From contig NJPS01000046.1 of NCBI GenBank assembly GCA_002946415.1, positions 930,001-994,000 on the forward strand: 64,000 bases of DNA, in the 5' to 3' direction. Shown piece after piece: positions 35,798-47,751 of the stretch; the first letter of the stretch is position 1; every line of letters starts with the position of its first letter. The notes beneath the pieces were generated by a model. That model was not told where the DNA came from. It saw nothing but the letters and a program-made list of their open reading frames with translations, and made no database searches. The position numbers were made by a program, and so were the translations under genes. This stretch comes from Rutstroemia sp. NJR-2017a BVV2. Lineage: Eukaryota; Ascomycota; Leotiomycetes; Helotiales; Rutstroemiaceae.

Positions 35798-35977
35798 ACA
35801 TTGACAGACAGTAGAACATTGAAAGACAGTAGAACATTGAAAGACAGTAGGACATTGAAAGACAGTAGGACACTGAAAGCCACTGGGAGACTGAAAGCCA
35901 CTGGGAGACTGAAAGCCACTGGGAGACTGAAAGCCACTGGGAGACTGAAAGCCACTGGGAGACTGAAAGCCATTGGG
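35798..35977 (+). repeat. 18-bp minisatellite, ten units
   Basis: Ten contiguous 18-bp units. The first four are variants of ACATTGAAAGACAGTAGA, the fifth is a hybrid (ACACTGAAAGCCACTGGG), and the rest are AGACTGAAAGCCACTGGG. Degenerate units extend to about 35763 and 36030. Because 18 is a multiple of 3 and the unit lacks stops in several frames, long open frames run through it on both strands; these are probably not genes. The array lies just inside the putative intron, about 75 bp from the donor at 36053. Confidence 0.92.
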
Positions 35978-36053
35978 AGATTGGAACAATGAAAGAGACT
36001 GGAGAATTGCAAGAAACTGGGACATTGAAATCTAAAAGAAAGATGCAACTTAC

Positions 36054-36296
36054 TTTAGGAGCAGCTTGTCCCACCTGCTGCTGTGGTTGTTGTTGCGGAT
36101 GTTCCGGTCCGCAATTGGCGTCACCCCCAGTCAATCCCTGTATTTCTGCTTCGCTGATAGGACTGCTGGGGGCGGGGAGGGTCTGATATCGGAGGAATTC
36201 GGTGAGCTGTGCTACCATGTTTTTCTCATCCTCGTCGCCCAATTCGAGTTGAGGGAAATGGATGGCCATTTCGGTGGTGGTGGTGGTTCCTTCCAT
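36054..36296 (-). CDS. First coding exon of an unrecognised gene
   Basis: A minus-strand exon of 81 codons from ATG 36296 to a consensus GTAAGT donor at 36053. It begins MEGTTTTTEMAIHFPQLELG, contains MVAQLTEFLRYQTLPAPSS and ends in a Gln/Pro-rich run. A second consensus donor (GTAAGT at about 36418) upstream of the ATG suggests a spliced 5' UTR, which argues for a real transcript. The downstream partner exon is uncertain. The acceptor at 34619 keeps phase and gives a plausible protein, whereas an acceptor near 35580 would end it after about ten codons. Function unknown. Confidence 0.5.
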
Positions 36297-37299
36297 TTTT
36301 GTCGTAATAAGGTAGTCGGAGAGTTGGAAGGTGGGGAGGGTACTGCAAGGTCCACAGTCTTCAGTGTCTGCTCGTACAATTGAAACATCACAGGGATTGA
36401 CAGGATGTTAATCACTTACGTCGGATGAATGTATGGAAAGAGGTAAAGACTTTTGAAGAGGAGGGGTTGGAAGTATCGATTGTCGATTCTCGATTTTTGA
36501 ATATCGATTGTCTAATGTCGAATGTCGAATTTAGGGAGTCTTGAAGAAAGGTATAAAGATGTGCGTAGGCAAATGTAGTTCGAAGGAGCTGTAAGAATGA
36601 AGAATGGTACGTAGAATGGAGTGAGCGTTGTGAAGTGTGAAAGAATATTGTGAATAGTAGTTGTGAACTTGCTGAAGGAAAGTTGCGAATTGAAGGTATC
36701 GAGTGAGTGCTGGATGGGGAAGGAAGGAGGAGGAAAAGAGAGAGAACATATATCACCCGATCTACATGGTGAGATGGAAGGAGGGTCCGCGCAAGAGGCG
36801 TTTGCAACCGTTGACTTCACAACAATGGTACTCCAGCAAGATTTTCGTGATGAGATTAAGCGCGAACTATATTAGATGGGAACCCCTAATTCTACAAGTC
36901 TATGGATGCGGAGCCCATACGCTGAATATCTGTAGATGACATTGTCCTGATGATGTTGGACATCTATGGACATCTATTAACAATGGGCCCTAAGTGTACT
37001 GACCGACGACTAGATAGCTTCATCTCTGAGATCGAACCTATCAGTATCCTCGCCTCGCTGTATAGGTAGGTGAGCATCCCAAAATCAAGATATGATTGGC
37101 TCAAGCAGAGGTGAAATGGGCAGCAGGAGGCTTAACTCTATTCAGCAGGGTCTGGATAGAGTAAGGGTGATAATGAACGCATAAAGCCTTCTGTAGAACC
37201 GTAGAACTGTAGAACCGGAGAACTAGCAGTAGGTATGTCTGAGAACTTTAACTGAGAGGTTTCTTATGATAGCAAGCCTGGGAGCCTGAGTGGACAGGA
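36297..37299. other. Promoter / 5' UTR region and Rix1 3' region
   Basis: The minus strand is pyrimidine-rich between 36420 and 36820, as expected of a fungal core promoter and leader for the exon at 36296. The rest is the 3' flank of RIX1. No additional gene was seen. Confidence 0.5.
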
Positions 37300-39552
37300 C
37301 TATTCGCTATCTGAAGAGTCCAATTGCATGGTGAGGTGCACACTAGTGTCAGATTCTGAGTCGGAGTCCCCGTCAACGTTCTCGTAAGTCATGATGGTGT
37401 CATCACGAGAGGTAGTAACGCTATCATGGGCTGGTTGAACATTGGGAAGAGAGATCGAAGGCAGAGAGATCGAAGGCGGCGAGATGGCTCTGGCAGAGGC
37501 TGGTACGCTGACCCCGAAGCTCTGTTGTGTATTCGGGGTGATCTGTGCCGTGGTTGACGAAGCAAGCCCTTGGTTTTGAAGGATAGAATGTTCCGATGCA
37601 ATAGCCTGAAGGGGTGTGTCCTCATCATGCTCCAGAGAAATCTCAGGACCGTCTTCCATATTATCGTCCTCCATGTCTCCATCTTCAGTATAAGTTTGTG
37701 TATTTTTAGAGGGTATCATAGGCATACGGGGACGTAACAGAATTTCGACGACATCATCATGAGCATATTCTCTTGTAATATGTGGAAGGATGCTCGACAG
37801 TGTCTTTCCATTTCTGCCAACAAAAGGGTTTAAGATGCTTGCAAGCATTGCTTCTTTATTTTGCCCCAAAATTGCGGTACGTTCGATCAAAGAACGCATG
37901 GATATGTCCAAGTATCTTTGAGGAAGATGCGACAACAGAACAGGCAACAAGGCTGAAGCAGCAGCCACAACAGCAGGATCTACAACTACAGCAGTTACAA
38001 TAGAACCTTGGAGTAGGGTATCTGCATTCTGAGACGAAGCTCCTTTGACTTGGCTCCTATTCATATTGGACTCCTGGTTCTCGAGACTCGATTTGTCCAG
38101 ATCTTTGCAGCATGCTCGCATCAGTGGAACAAGCTTTGTGGTTCGTGGCTTATCCAAAGTCTGCCCCACCAGCGCTAGGACTTTCGTGAGAAATCCGTAC
38201 GCGGCTGCCCTGTAATTTGCATTGTGCTTTCCCGAAGGGAAAGACCAGACTAACAAATCAAGACTACCTTGGGCCATGGGCATAAAATTATGTCCCAAAA
38301 CATCAGAAATTGTGCTGGAGATTTGCAATGCAGATATGAGAATTTGAGGTAAGCCAGTCCACAGCCCATCCCTTTCATCGCGATCAATTGCAGGATGCAG
38401 TCTAACACTTCCAGCTCCAGAGTCCATGGGTAAAGATACAGAAAGCAACCTGGTAACCAAATCAAAAAGGGATCCAAGAGGCATTGTAACAGCGGCGGCG
38501 GTTGGTCCTTGGAGATAACACTGAAGCAGACCAAGTAGGCCGACTAGCCTCTTTATACCGGCATCGATTCCAGTCCAGCTTGGTAGATCATCCGGATTTT
38601 GTGCACCGCCAGACAATTCTTCGTTGACATTTACTGTTTCTGCAATGTATCCAGCATTAGACTCCCAGTCCTCGACGACGGCCCTGAATACTTGGTCGGC
38701 GGTAACATGGATATCCTTTATAAGATCACGGACGGCTTTCCCCCACTCTTCCCCGCCTCCATTCTTAGGAACAGTCTGATGAAGAACAACAACAAGCCGA
38801 CGAGCACTCTCTTTCAGCGATGCGGGTATGAAAGCCCCATCACGTACAGTGGGTGCTAGATATGGTCTCGTGACCACACGCAACTGAGAGGCGAAGGGGC
38901 GAAAGATAGTAGTATGGCGAGATAGCAGTGTGGTGAAGGATCGAAATGCGGTTTCTACCAAAGAGTAACACACATCTGATCTTGGCGACTTTGAAGAGAT
39001 CGCATTCAGGCAGGACGTTATAAATGTGGGTAACGTCGGCGTGGTGATTTCTCGAATGAGGGTCTGATACTGGTGGGTCATACAATAAATTTTTGTGAGA
39101 GCTACTATACAAAGTTCTTTGGTAGCACTCGAATCAGGTTTCTATGGGAAGTATCAGTATATGATATGGCAGAATATATGGCAGCAGATAAATGGCAATG
39201 GCAGATTGTGGCCTACCCCAAGAACGGAAAGTAATCCTCGAACCCACGATCCAGCGTCGCGCAAAACCTCCCAACCACCGACTTCGACCACGGCTTTGAT
39301 CAGAACCACAGCTGCAAACCTCCCTTCGGCGCTTTTGCCGTTCAATAAAGTTGTCAATTGGGTCTTCAGCTTGTGGACCATCACAGACGACTGAGGCGCA
39401 TCTGCTTTGGCGGAATTGACGCTGGGCGTCGAAAGCGCAACACGACATCGAGAAACATACTGCACAAGAGTCGGCGTGAGCTCCGGGAGGTCAGCCGGAG
39501 AAGTCGAGGTAAGGCGCAGGCAGAGAATCCGGAGTTCTGGAGGCAGAGACAT
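37300..39552 (-). CDS. RIX1: Pre-rRNA-processing protein Rix1 (Ipi2)
   Basis: Minus-strand exons 39552-39217 and 39141-37300 join in phase to 725 residues. The N-terminal half is an alpha-helical ARM/HEAT-like repeat region. It includes RFAAVVLIKAVVEVGGWEVL and, across the intron, KPDSSATKELCIVALTKIYC then MTHQYQTLIREITTPTLPTF, which I associate with the RIX1 domain. The C-terminal ~150 residues are acidic and disordered, ending DSESDTSVHLTMQLDSSDSE. Rix1 is the scaffold of the Rix1-Ipi1-Ipi3 complex. The complex binds pre-60S particles with Rea1 in the nucleoplasm and is needed for ITS2 processing and remodelling. The start at 39552 (MSLPPELR) is preferred over an upstream in-frame ATG at 39648. 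It shares a ~700-bp divergent promoter with YPP1. Confidence 0.9.
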
Positions 39553-40258
39553 GCTGGATTTTACAATATTCGATGTTTGAAATTTCGAATCGAAAATAGC
39601 TTCAAGTTTTCTGGTAGAATAAGTGGTGAGACCGCCCGATACTACCACCTCCCTGTGCGCCTGATCGTCAATATAACTGGAGGAAAGACGTTTCAGTCAC
39701 CTGCTTCGATATTTAGGTGAAATTGAATTTATATTTCAAAATCTCATTCCTCAAACTTTTGCATGGTGAAAACTGGAGCTCGTGGTCTCTGCTAGCACTG
39801 ATTGGTCGAAGCTAGGTGCACAAGAATTCTATGACTTAGTCAGCTCCCACGGAATCCCGTTCCCCGACTTTTGCCAAGACACGTCAAACCTGATTCGACG
39901 AACCGGTTTTATGAGGGTGAACACCCATCGAGACGCAGCACCAAAAATTATTGTACGGGGGTAATTATTGTACTCAGTTCCAATTTCTGTACGAAGGAGC
40001 TCACTTGAAATATATTGAATGACGACGTCTATAACTTCCGGAACCAGAGATTCAGGAAGCTCCTAAATGAAAAAGTCTTACTCCTTTTGCCCTGTCCTGA
40101 ACTGTTAAATCTTTCAATCGCCCTTGAATGCAAAGGGGTAACTTACACGTCTTGTCCCAACCATGCTGTCATTTCGCTCAATGTGTTAAACCGTCTTCGT
40201 TCCATACCACTTCCACGGCACAACGCCATATCCAGACTCGAACAGCACACCTTCAATC
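39553..40258. promoter_or_regulatory. Divergent promoter between RIX1 and YPP1
   Basis: 706 bp separate the two start codons. No other gene is visible. A short plus-strand frame (40015-40320) overlaps the YPP1 start out of frame and could act as an upstream ORF if the transcript begins early. Confidence 0.5.
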
Positions 40259-43200
40259 ATGAGTGTAAGCTACTAATAACTGCATTTCTTACCGTTTATG
40301 CGCTTGCTTACCCATCCTAGCGCGAACAAACTAAGGCAGCGAACTACATTCAACTGCTGGATGCAGCACGATGTGAAGGGAACTGGGATGCCGTGCCAGA
40401 ATTGGTCAGGAAAGTTAGGAAGCATGCACCTACACGGACATGTACGTTACTTGAGAACTCAGCAACCATCGAAACTTCACGGACTCTGTCCTGCTTCCAC
40501 AACAAACTGCACAACAATTGACTGCTTGACACAGGCCTTACACTGACAGCGGAGACTGAACATGCCATCACACAATATTCTTCCAAAGCTCGCCCTGCGT
40601 CACGACCGTCGACCGAAGATCCAGCATCCTCTAGCCTCGCCCATTATATACCACCACTGCTTGAAGCCATAGCGAATGAACGACAATATATCGAAGATGA
40701 TTTTCAGGCCCAGGTCTGTCTTGGGTGGATACACTGGTATTGCGGAGAACATTCTTTGGCGGCTTCAAGATTACCGGAGAGCATAGAAGGGGAGTTTGCG
40801 CAATTGGATGGTACCAATAAAGAATCGGCGGAGTGGACGAAGGTTTGCGCACTCAAGGCTTCATACATCAAAGGAGATGCACAGCGAAAGATGGGAAAGG
40901 TGGCGGAAGCTTTGGAAACATTCGAGTCGGCTCTACCAATTCTGTCAAGCACCTCAACATCAGCGCCGCAGTTGAACAAAAAGGAGTTAATGTCATGGAG
41001 TGAGCTTCTATTGACGGGATTTTGTATGACTTCGAGTTATGCTCTGCGGACTAAAACGACCCCAATGCTCGAGACTGACACGCTCTCTGCTTTCCGTGCA
41101 TACGCTAAATTCTGGGATTCGGCTTCCGTAAGGTCTGGTGGTCGTGTGCTAAATGCTGGAGTTTCGAGGCGGGAGGTGTGGAAAGAATATTACATTACGT
41201 TATCTGAGATCTTGCAGCAGCATTTACCGTTTCCTACCACAGCGCTTACAACCGCATATGCCGAAGCATCGACTAGGTTACAGCAACGAGCAGAACTCAA
41301 GCGGGTTGAGACGAACTATGAAACATTATTACTAAGCGAAGTAGACTTCCCAAAGGCAGAAGAACCAAGCGAGGAGGTTGAAGCATTCGTCCAGCTTGCG
41401 ATGCAGAATTGGCGGATCTTTTGTGGAAATACCTGGCAAGAGTCGGACTTAGGCGAAGGGGGAGCGGAAGCCGTGAGCAGGGGTATACTGGATCTTCTGT
41501 ACAGGGCTGCAACTAAAACGTTTCACTCTACAGCAATATTGCGACATCTATTTACAGTCCATTTGGCAGTCGCAGAATTCGACCTCGCTTTCAAAGCATT
41601 TGATACGTATTTGGAAATCGTGAAGAGAGGTAAAGCCCGTGTGGAGAAAACCGGGGAGGCAGAATATGGTTTGGACAGTGATGAGCTTGTTCTGAAAACC
41701 ACCTCAGAGTGCATTAAAGCTCTGTGTCGATATGGATCGCTACGCGCAGCTGAAAAAGCAAAGGACCTCGGACATTTCCTTGAAGAATGGCTGAACAAAC
41801 ATCAACCTCACACGCAACTGAATGGAAACTTATCTTCACCCGAAAACAGCAACTCGGATACAGCTAGTACTTTCATTTCACCCACAGTACTTGCCATGAC
41901 TTGGCGCTCCATTGGGACTGGGTATGCTCAGTGGGCACGTTTAACATTTGATGCATCATCAAGGTCTGACATGCAATCACGGGCTATATCATGCTTTCGA
42001 AAGGCTCTCTTACCAGAATATAAGAGCACCTCCAACGCCGAAACACTTTTTGCGTTGGGCACAATTCTCGCTGAGCGTAGGGAATTGTCTACAGCTATCC
42101 AGATTGTTAAAGTTGGGCTCACACCTCAGCAGACTAACTTTAACTCTGGTAGTGGCAGTGAGGCATATGTCAATAAGTATTCGCGAGAACGGTCATTGAT
42201 ACCTTTATGGCACCTAATGGCATTGCTCTTGAGCGCTCGACAGGAATTCCCCAGTGCTCTTAGATCATGCGAAGGAGTTTTCGATCAATTCGAAGATGCG
42301 AAAAATCTATTTGGGGATTCTGATTTTAATGGTACATATCGAAGTGATCATCTAAGTGCCAGTGAAAAGTCGTCCGACGGAAATCACGGTTTGGTGGATG
42401 AAATGGATGATTTCGAAAAGGAAAATCTCTTAGAAGTAAAGATGACTCAATTATCATTAACTGAGGTTTTGGAGGGCTCTGAAGTTGCAGTCAACTCCAG
42501 TGATGAGCTTCTGAGCCTGTATGCACGACTTTTTGGGGATCCTTCTAAAGAAATGACCGCTGCCGTGGTTCAAGCTCCAACACTAATTCCACCTAAAAGC
42601 TCCGCGGGAACTTTGAGGAGCATGAAAGGAAGCATATTTAGCCGGTCCCTGAACAAATCAATGCGGAGGGATCTAGGGCCCACTCCCGAGAACAGCACAC
42701 CACCAAGGCCAGAGACTGCCCAGGCGACGGTGAATCGGGCACCAACCATTCACGTTACTCAGGATAGTGGAACCGGGGATAGACACCACCACCATCATCA
42801 CGAGAAATTACACAAAAAGATCAGTCTTTTGACTCATGGACGCGGAACGAATAAAGATGCTATGGTAGATCAGTCTCAACAAAACCAAAGTACGACAGAA
42901 AAGCACCCTGGCGTTGGCGACGGGGAGAAGTCCTCTGCGCCACCACAGGCTCAAGAATCATGGAACGAGCAAGGCCCAAAAGTACTGCCACCGGACTCAC
43001 AGCAAATGGATCAGCAAGAGCCTGCTCTAAAGTTAGGACATAATTCTGTCGCTTCGTTTCAGGATAACCGCTTACCATTCGGTCCATTCCCATCATCAGC
43101 GAGCCCAATTACCCGATTTTCTAAAGATTCTGAGCGAAGACGCAGGATGGCTCTCTTGGTCAAGGTATGGTTACTAATTGCTGGGTTCTACCGAAGGGCA

Positions 43201-43989
43201 ACGATGTATGAAGATGCCAAAGGTGCAGTAGAAGAAGCACATAAGCTAGTAACTACATTGGAGACCGATATCTCCAATGATCCTACGGGTCTTGCTTCTT
43301 ATGAAAGTGCAGGTTGGGGCAGCAAGAAAAGTGTTGCGGAATTATGGGGAGATGTGTTTGCCGAGGTGTGTAACTCCATTTTGCTCTATGACCGACTGCT
43401 AACATAATCCCAGCGCGGCCATCTCGCAGTTGATCAATCAACCCCGTACCTAGCACTTGACAACTACGAAGCTGCTCTAAATCATTTCGCAGACCATCCT
43501 GCCGCTGTTGTAGGACTTTCGGAAATCCTACTAGATATCTACACGGAGGAATTGCCCCCTCTTCCTAACCTCCCACCTCTGGTCCTTTCACCAATCTCAG
43601 CCGTCAACCCATCAGCTTCCACTCTACACACTGCGCCCCTAACAAACCAATCCCAAGAACTCTCTCCCTCAAGCCCAACTTCCGGTCCACTGGGCCTTCC
43701 ATCCCGGACAGCCACCTCACGCGAAGCCACCAACCCGCAGTCCCAAACCGAGACTGCGCAACTCGATCGCTTAGCAGCTCGCGATCGCGCTTATGGTCTC
43801 TTGTCCGCGCTAACTAAACTCGGCACTGGGTGGAACTACTCCGAAGCATGGTTTGCACTAGCGCGAGCGTATGAACTCAGCGGGCAGAAGGATAAAGCTC
43901 GGGATGTGCTGTGGTGGTGCGTGGAATTGGAGGAGGGGCGGGCGTTGAGGGGGTGGGAGGTGGTTAATGCGGGGGGGTATGTTCTTTGA
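40259..43989 (+). CDS. YPP1: TPR-containing cargo-transport protein Ypp1
   Basis: Exons 40259-40264, 40321-40441, 40535-43365 and 43414-43989 close in phase to 1177 residues. The first exon encodes only Met-Ser. It is required because a stop lies immediately upstream of exon 2 in frame. Exon 2 reads REQTKAANYIQLLDAARCEG, then NWDAVPELVRKVRKHAP, which resembles the start of fungal Ypp1. The protein is a helical repeat (TPR-like) array (ALKASYIKGDAQRKMGKVAE; SSAETLFAL-type repeats; WLLIAGFYRRATMYEDAKGA) with a disordered middle that includes a six-residue His run near residue 725. It ends with RARDVLWW-type TPR helices and GYVL. Yeast Ypp1 helps recruit the PI4-kinase Stt4 to the plasma membrane with Efr3 and takes part in endocytosis. 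Filamentous-fungal copies are longer, as here. Confidence 0.9.
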
Positions 43990-44728
43990 AGGAGGTGGGA
44001 TGGATAGACGGGATGGATAGGGAAGAGAAGGGTGCTTTAATTGTATATGTCAAATGAGATAGATGTACGGGGTTTATTAGAGGTTGAATGGACTTGGTTG
44101 TGGACTAGGGTTTTAATTCGCCGTTTGCTAAACTGCCATTTCTAGCCAGATACTTTGTGTCTATTCCCGAATCTACGCTGATCGAATGAAAACCCCGACC
44201 CTAGCTCCATCACTAGATCTTGTTTCCTCTCTGTCGAGGCTCTACGTACTGATAGAAGAAATACGCCACTTTGCTATTCAGCTGGGCCGCCTAATTCGTA
44301 ATTTCCACGTACTACTAGTGTCAAAAGGGTTTTCTTCGAAGATCGAAGCATGGTACTGGGTCAGATTAGTGCAGTGTATCAGCTGTATTGGCAAAACATT
44401 TGGAGAATTTCCCCCTTTTCTTGAGGGGGAGCGGGGAATTTAATGATAGTTTGCGGTCCAGCACTAAGTTTATTGCGTGAAAGCTAGACATGCGAGATCA
44501 AGAAGAACGGCATATAGCGTTAGTTCAGGAAGGCTTCTCGCGACCCGGGACGCCGGGGGTAGAAGGGACTGGAGGATGCACATGTATGCATACATTTCAC
44601 AGGAGAGAGAATAGAATATAGATGAGGAAGACAAATGGTTCGTTTCTAGATATCTCGCAAGACGTAAATGCACAATTCAATTATTTCCACACCCGCATGC
44701 ATCCCGATCCCCAAATCTCAGACCCCAT
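43990..44728. other. Convergent intergenic region
   Basis: Between YPP1 and the first cluster SDR. No supported gene. Confidence 0.5.
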
Positions 44729-45854
44729 CTAACAGACTACACACACAAACATTAGCCAAGATCCCCACCTCCAACTGGAAGGGAAATGAAGAAAAGACTT
44801 ACTCCCAATAACTCCATTAACAGGAATATCAATACTCGTCGTATAACTCGCCGCATCGCTCAACAAATACACATACGCACCTCCCAGTTCCTGCACCTCG
44901 GCTAACCGTGGGAATCCGCCGTAGTATTTCAGCTGCTGCTCCCAGTCGGGCTGCTGCGGAACCCAGTACGTCATGGCGGTGTTGACGAGACCGGGGGAGA
45001 CAGAGTTGACGCGGATGTTGTGTTCGGCCCATTCGAGCGCGAGCGTGTGGCACATGTTGCGGACGCCGGCTTTGGATGCGCCGTAGGGGGTGGAGGGGAC
45101 GCGCTGGGGGAGGTTAGGGGGTTGTTTGGGTAGATAGGGAGCGGGAATACCTTGTTGGGACGATAGGATGCCATGGATGCGGTGAAAACTATCGAGCCTT
45201 TGACACCCTGCTTGATGAACGCCTTCGCAGCTACTCTCGCACAGTAGAATGCTCCGAACAACTAGTCCAATCATTAACTCCATCCACATTTCATTCCCCT
45301 TTCTCTCTCTCCTCTTATCTCCCCACCTCGAACCAAAAAAAGAGCAAACTCACATTAACGGCAAACAACCCCTCAATTTCCTCCGTGGTAAAATCCAACG
45401 CTTTCTTATGATTCGTCTTCCCCGCATTCACAACCATGCCATTCAAACTCCCTGCCTCGTCCAGGATCTGATCCACAGCCTTTTGTATGCTTTCCTCCTT
45501 GGTGACATCTGCTTGCACGGCGAAGATGCGGCCGGGGTACCGCTTGGATAGCGCGGCGAAGTCGTCGCCCGGGGAGGTGATGTCGATGCTGTAGATCTTG
45601 GAGGCCTGGTTCGCGAGACAGCATTCGGCGATGCCGAGGCCGATGCCGCGGTTTGCGCCGGTGACTGAGGGGGAGGAGGTTAGTTGGGGTTGCTGGAGAA
45701 GGGTGAAGGATTGGGGAGGGGAAGCGGAGAAGGGGGATTTACTGGCTATGACTTTTCCTTGGAGAGTTATTTGTGTTTGCACTTGAGGAGTGGCTGGAGA
45801 AGAGGTGGCTCCTGGTGCCGAAGTCACACTTGGGTCAATTGCTCCTAGAGTCAT
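44729..45854 (-). CDS. Short-chain dehydrogenase/reductase (polyol/xylulose reductase-like)
   Basis: Minus-strand exons 45854-45743, 45664-45354, 45261-45151, 45103-44803 and 44736-44729 close in phase to 280 residues. It has a 30-residue Ser/Thr/Pro leader, then a classical SDR fold. The cofactor loop is GKVIAITGANRGIGLG, with acidic SIDI in the second strand (a hint of NAD preference). It also has the VVNAG strand, catalytic Ser in VFTASMASY and the YGASK catalytic Tyr/Lys, followed by IRVNSVSPGLVNTAMT. The sequence resembles fungal D-arabinitol dehydrogenase, sorbose reductase or L-xylulose reductase relatives, which interconvert ketoses and polyols. The last exon supplies only Ile-Cys-stop and is the least certain part. 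Its neighbours (lactonohydrolase, sugar transporter, aldolase) suggest a carbohydrate-catabolic role. Confidence 0.85.
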
Positions 45855-46605
45855 ATTGAAGGTTGTGACGAAAGAAACAGTTTATATATGAGAGCTTGAT
45901 ATTGACTTGAAGGTGTATAAGGTATTCTAAATGATGTACTTCAGAGAGCAGAAGCTGAAAAGAAGACGTGTGAACTTGATAGATGGAGTACTCAGTCCTC
46001 CTCTATCTCCCCTCCCCTTATATATATTCGCAGCAATCCCTCACTGCGGGGCAGATGAAGAGCAAGCCCACAGGTCCGCAAGCTCGCCCCCCACGGTGCA
46101 AGTCTCCCGAGCATTCTTGGCCAGAAAGTGGATCTCGGCAGATCAGCAATTGAGATGACACTCCTTGTCGTCTCGCGGGTTCCATTGGGTATTTTGGGTA
46201 GTTGAATTCGCGTCGAGGACGACGGTTGAGGAGCTTTCTGGGTAGGTCGTGGGAAAATGTGGAGCGTGGTGAGGCGTTAGTGATGCCCTCGATGCGAGGA
46301 CCTCGTCTCGGGGGACGAAGCTGGGGAAGGTGGGGTAATGGTGCTGCAACGGATCAGCTTCCCGAACTTTCGGAACATTTTGCTGCTTGGCTTAGATGTA
46401 ACCTTACTATATGACTTGCTCGGAGATAATGTGCGGGAACTGTGCATAGGCGGGATGTATGTACAAGTACAGTATGACGTCGGCCTCAACATCCTTGTTT
46501 GTTTCTGCGAAAACACCTGACATTCTCTTTTGGCACGCGACTTTATGGCCTTTGGTCAAGAAAAAGTTTGTGAATGAAATGGATATTAGAGTACATAACA
46601 TAGAA
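45855..46605. other. Promoter of the first cluster SDR
   Basis: It contains the SDR promoter and the 3' flank of the lactonohydrolase. An everted CCG-N6-CGG-like word occurs near 46364. No gene was seen. Confidence 0.4.
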
Positions 46606-47751
46606 TTAAACCTTCAGCAATGCTCCTTTCACGGTATCAGCCAGCTGAGCTTTCCACAGCTTATGCTCATTCAAGATGAACATTGACCCCTTCTTTCCAA
46701 AGCAGAAATTTGCAGCTCCTCCATCCACCTTGATGACTCCCAACAGCACGCCTCCTGGACACCAAACATTGATGCCATCCCCACATCCACTATACACATT
46801 ACCATCCACATCGCACTTGATGCCATCTGGGATTCCGTTGGTTGCCATGGCAAATAACCTTCGATTCGCCATGAATGGCTGTCCAGAATACCACATGATA
46901 TCGAATGCATAGCTTCACACATCAGTATCTTCCCTTCCTTCACCTCGGATCAGAACAAGAACTTACATGTTAGAAGGCCTCATAGGATCCGTCCTCCCAT
47001 CCCCATGAATCCAATCCGTGTCCGTAACATAAACAATCTTCTCATCTGGAGAAAAGCAAATTCCATTCGGGCGCCCAAACCCATCCGCCATAGCTCTCAC
47101 ACTGTCATTCTCAGGATCATATCGATACACCTGATTTGGGAGTTGTGGCCGTGGTCGATAGCCCTGCTCGTATCCATAAATCGGATCCGTAAACCAAATA
47201 CTCCCATCACTATGCACGACCACATCATTCGTCGAGTTGAACGGTCTCCCATTGAACTCCGAGACTAGGAGAGTACTCTCGTATGGCTCTTCGCGAGACA
47301 TAAAATACAGGCCACTGGGAGAAGTCTGATGACCTTGAGCACAGAATAAGATCCCATCTTTGTAATTCACGCCACCATTTGCCATGGGAATTTCATCAGA
47401 AGGAATCTCCTCTCTCACGATCCCACCGCTCTCATCACTGAGTCTGACTTTAGTAATCTGAATGCATTTCTTGTCACTATCGTCCAGATACTGGTTACTA
47501 GTAATGAAAATTTCGTCGGTTTCTGGAATATACACTCCCGCTTCGTGAGCAAATGGATAGTCCTGATATTCTAGCAGCAATTCGAGTTTTGGCCTGTTGC
47601 CCATGATTTTTCGAAACCGCTCATCGTGGATAGCAAACGCGGATGCGTTTACCGACATCTCTGAAGCGGGGAAAGGCTCGTGGAGCGTTTCCTCGGTCGT
47701 TGAGGAACTGACTCGACGAGGTCGTCCAAAAATTGAGAATCGAGATGGCAT
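46606..47751 (-). CDS. Lactonohydrolase / SMP-30-gluconolactonase-like protein
   Basis: Minus-strand exons 47751-46967 and 46912-46606 join in phase to 363 residues. It is a six-bladed beta-propeller of the SMP-30/gluconolactonase/LRE-like type. The blade signatures are HEAGVYIPETDEIFITSN, PMANGGVNYKDGILFCAQG, RPFNSTNDVVVHSDGSIWFT with DPIYGYEQGYRP, GFGRPNGICFSPDEKIVYVT with DTDW, and IPDGIKCDVDGNVYSGCGDG with INVW. Acidic and Asn residues in these loops (E of HEAG, N of STNDV, N of RPNG, D of IPDG) are the expected divalent-metal ligands. Such enzymes hydrolyse aldonolactones to aldonates. The start at 47751 (MPSRFSIFG) is chosen; an in-frame ATG lies at 47853. There is no signal peptide, so it is likely cytosolic. 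It lies between an SDR and a sugar transporter, where a lactonase would follow sugar oxidation. Confidence 0.88.

Noticed and set aside
35715..36048. Long open frames through the minisatellite on both strands
   Set aside because: They arise because the 18-bp unit is a multiple of three and lacks stops; the peptide is pure repeat.
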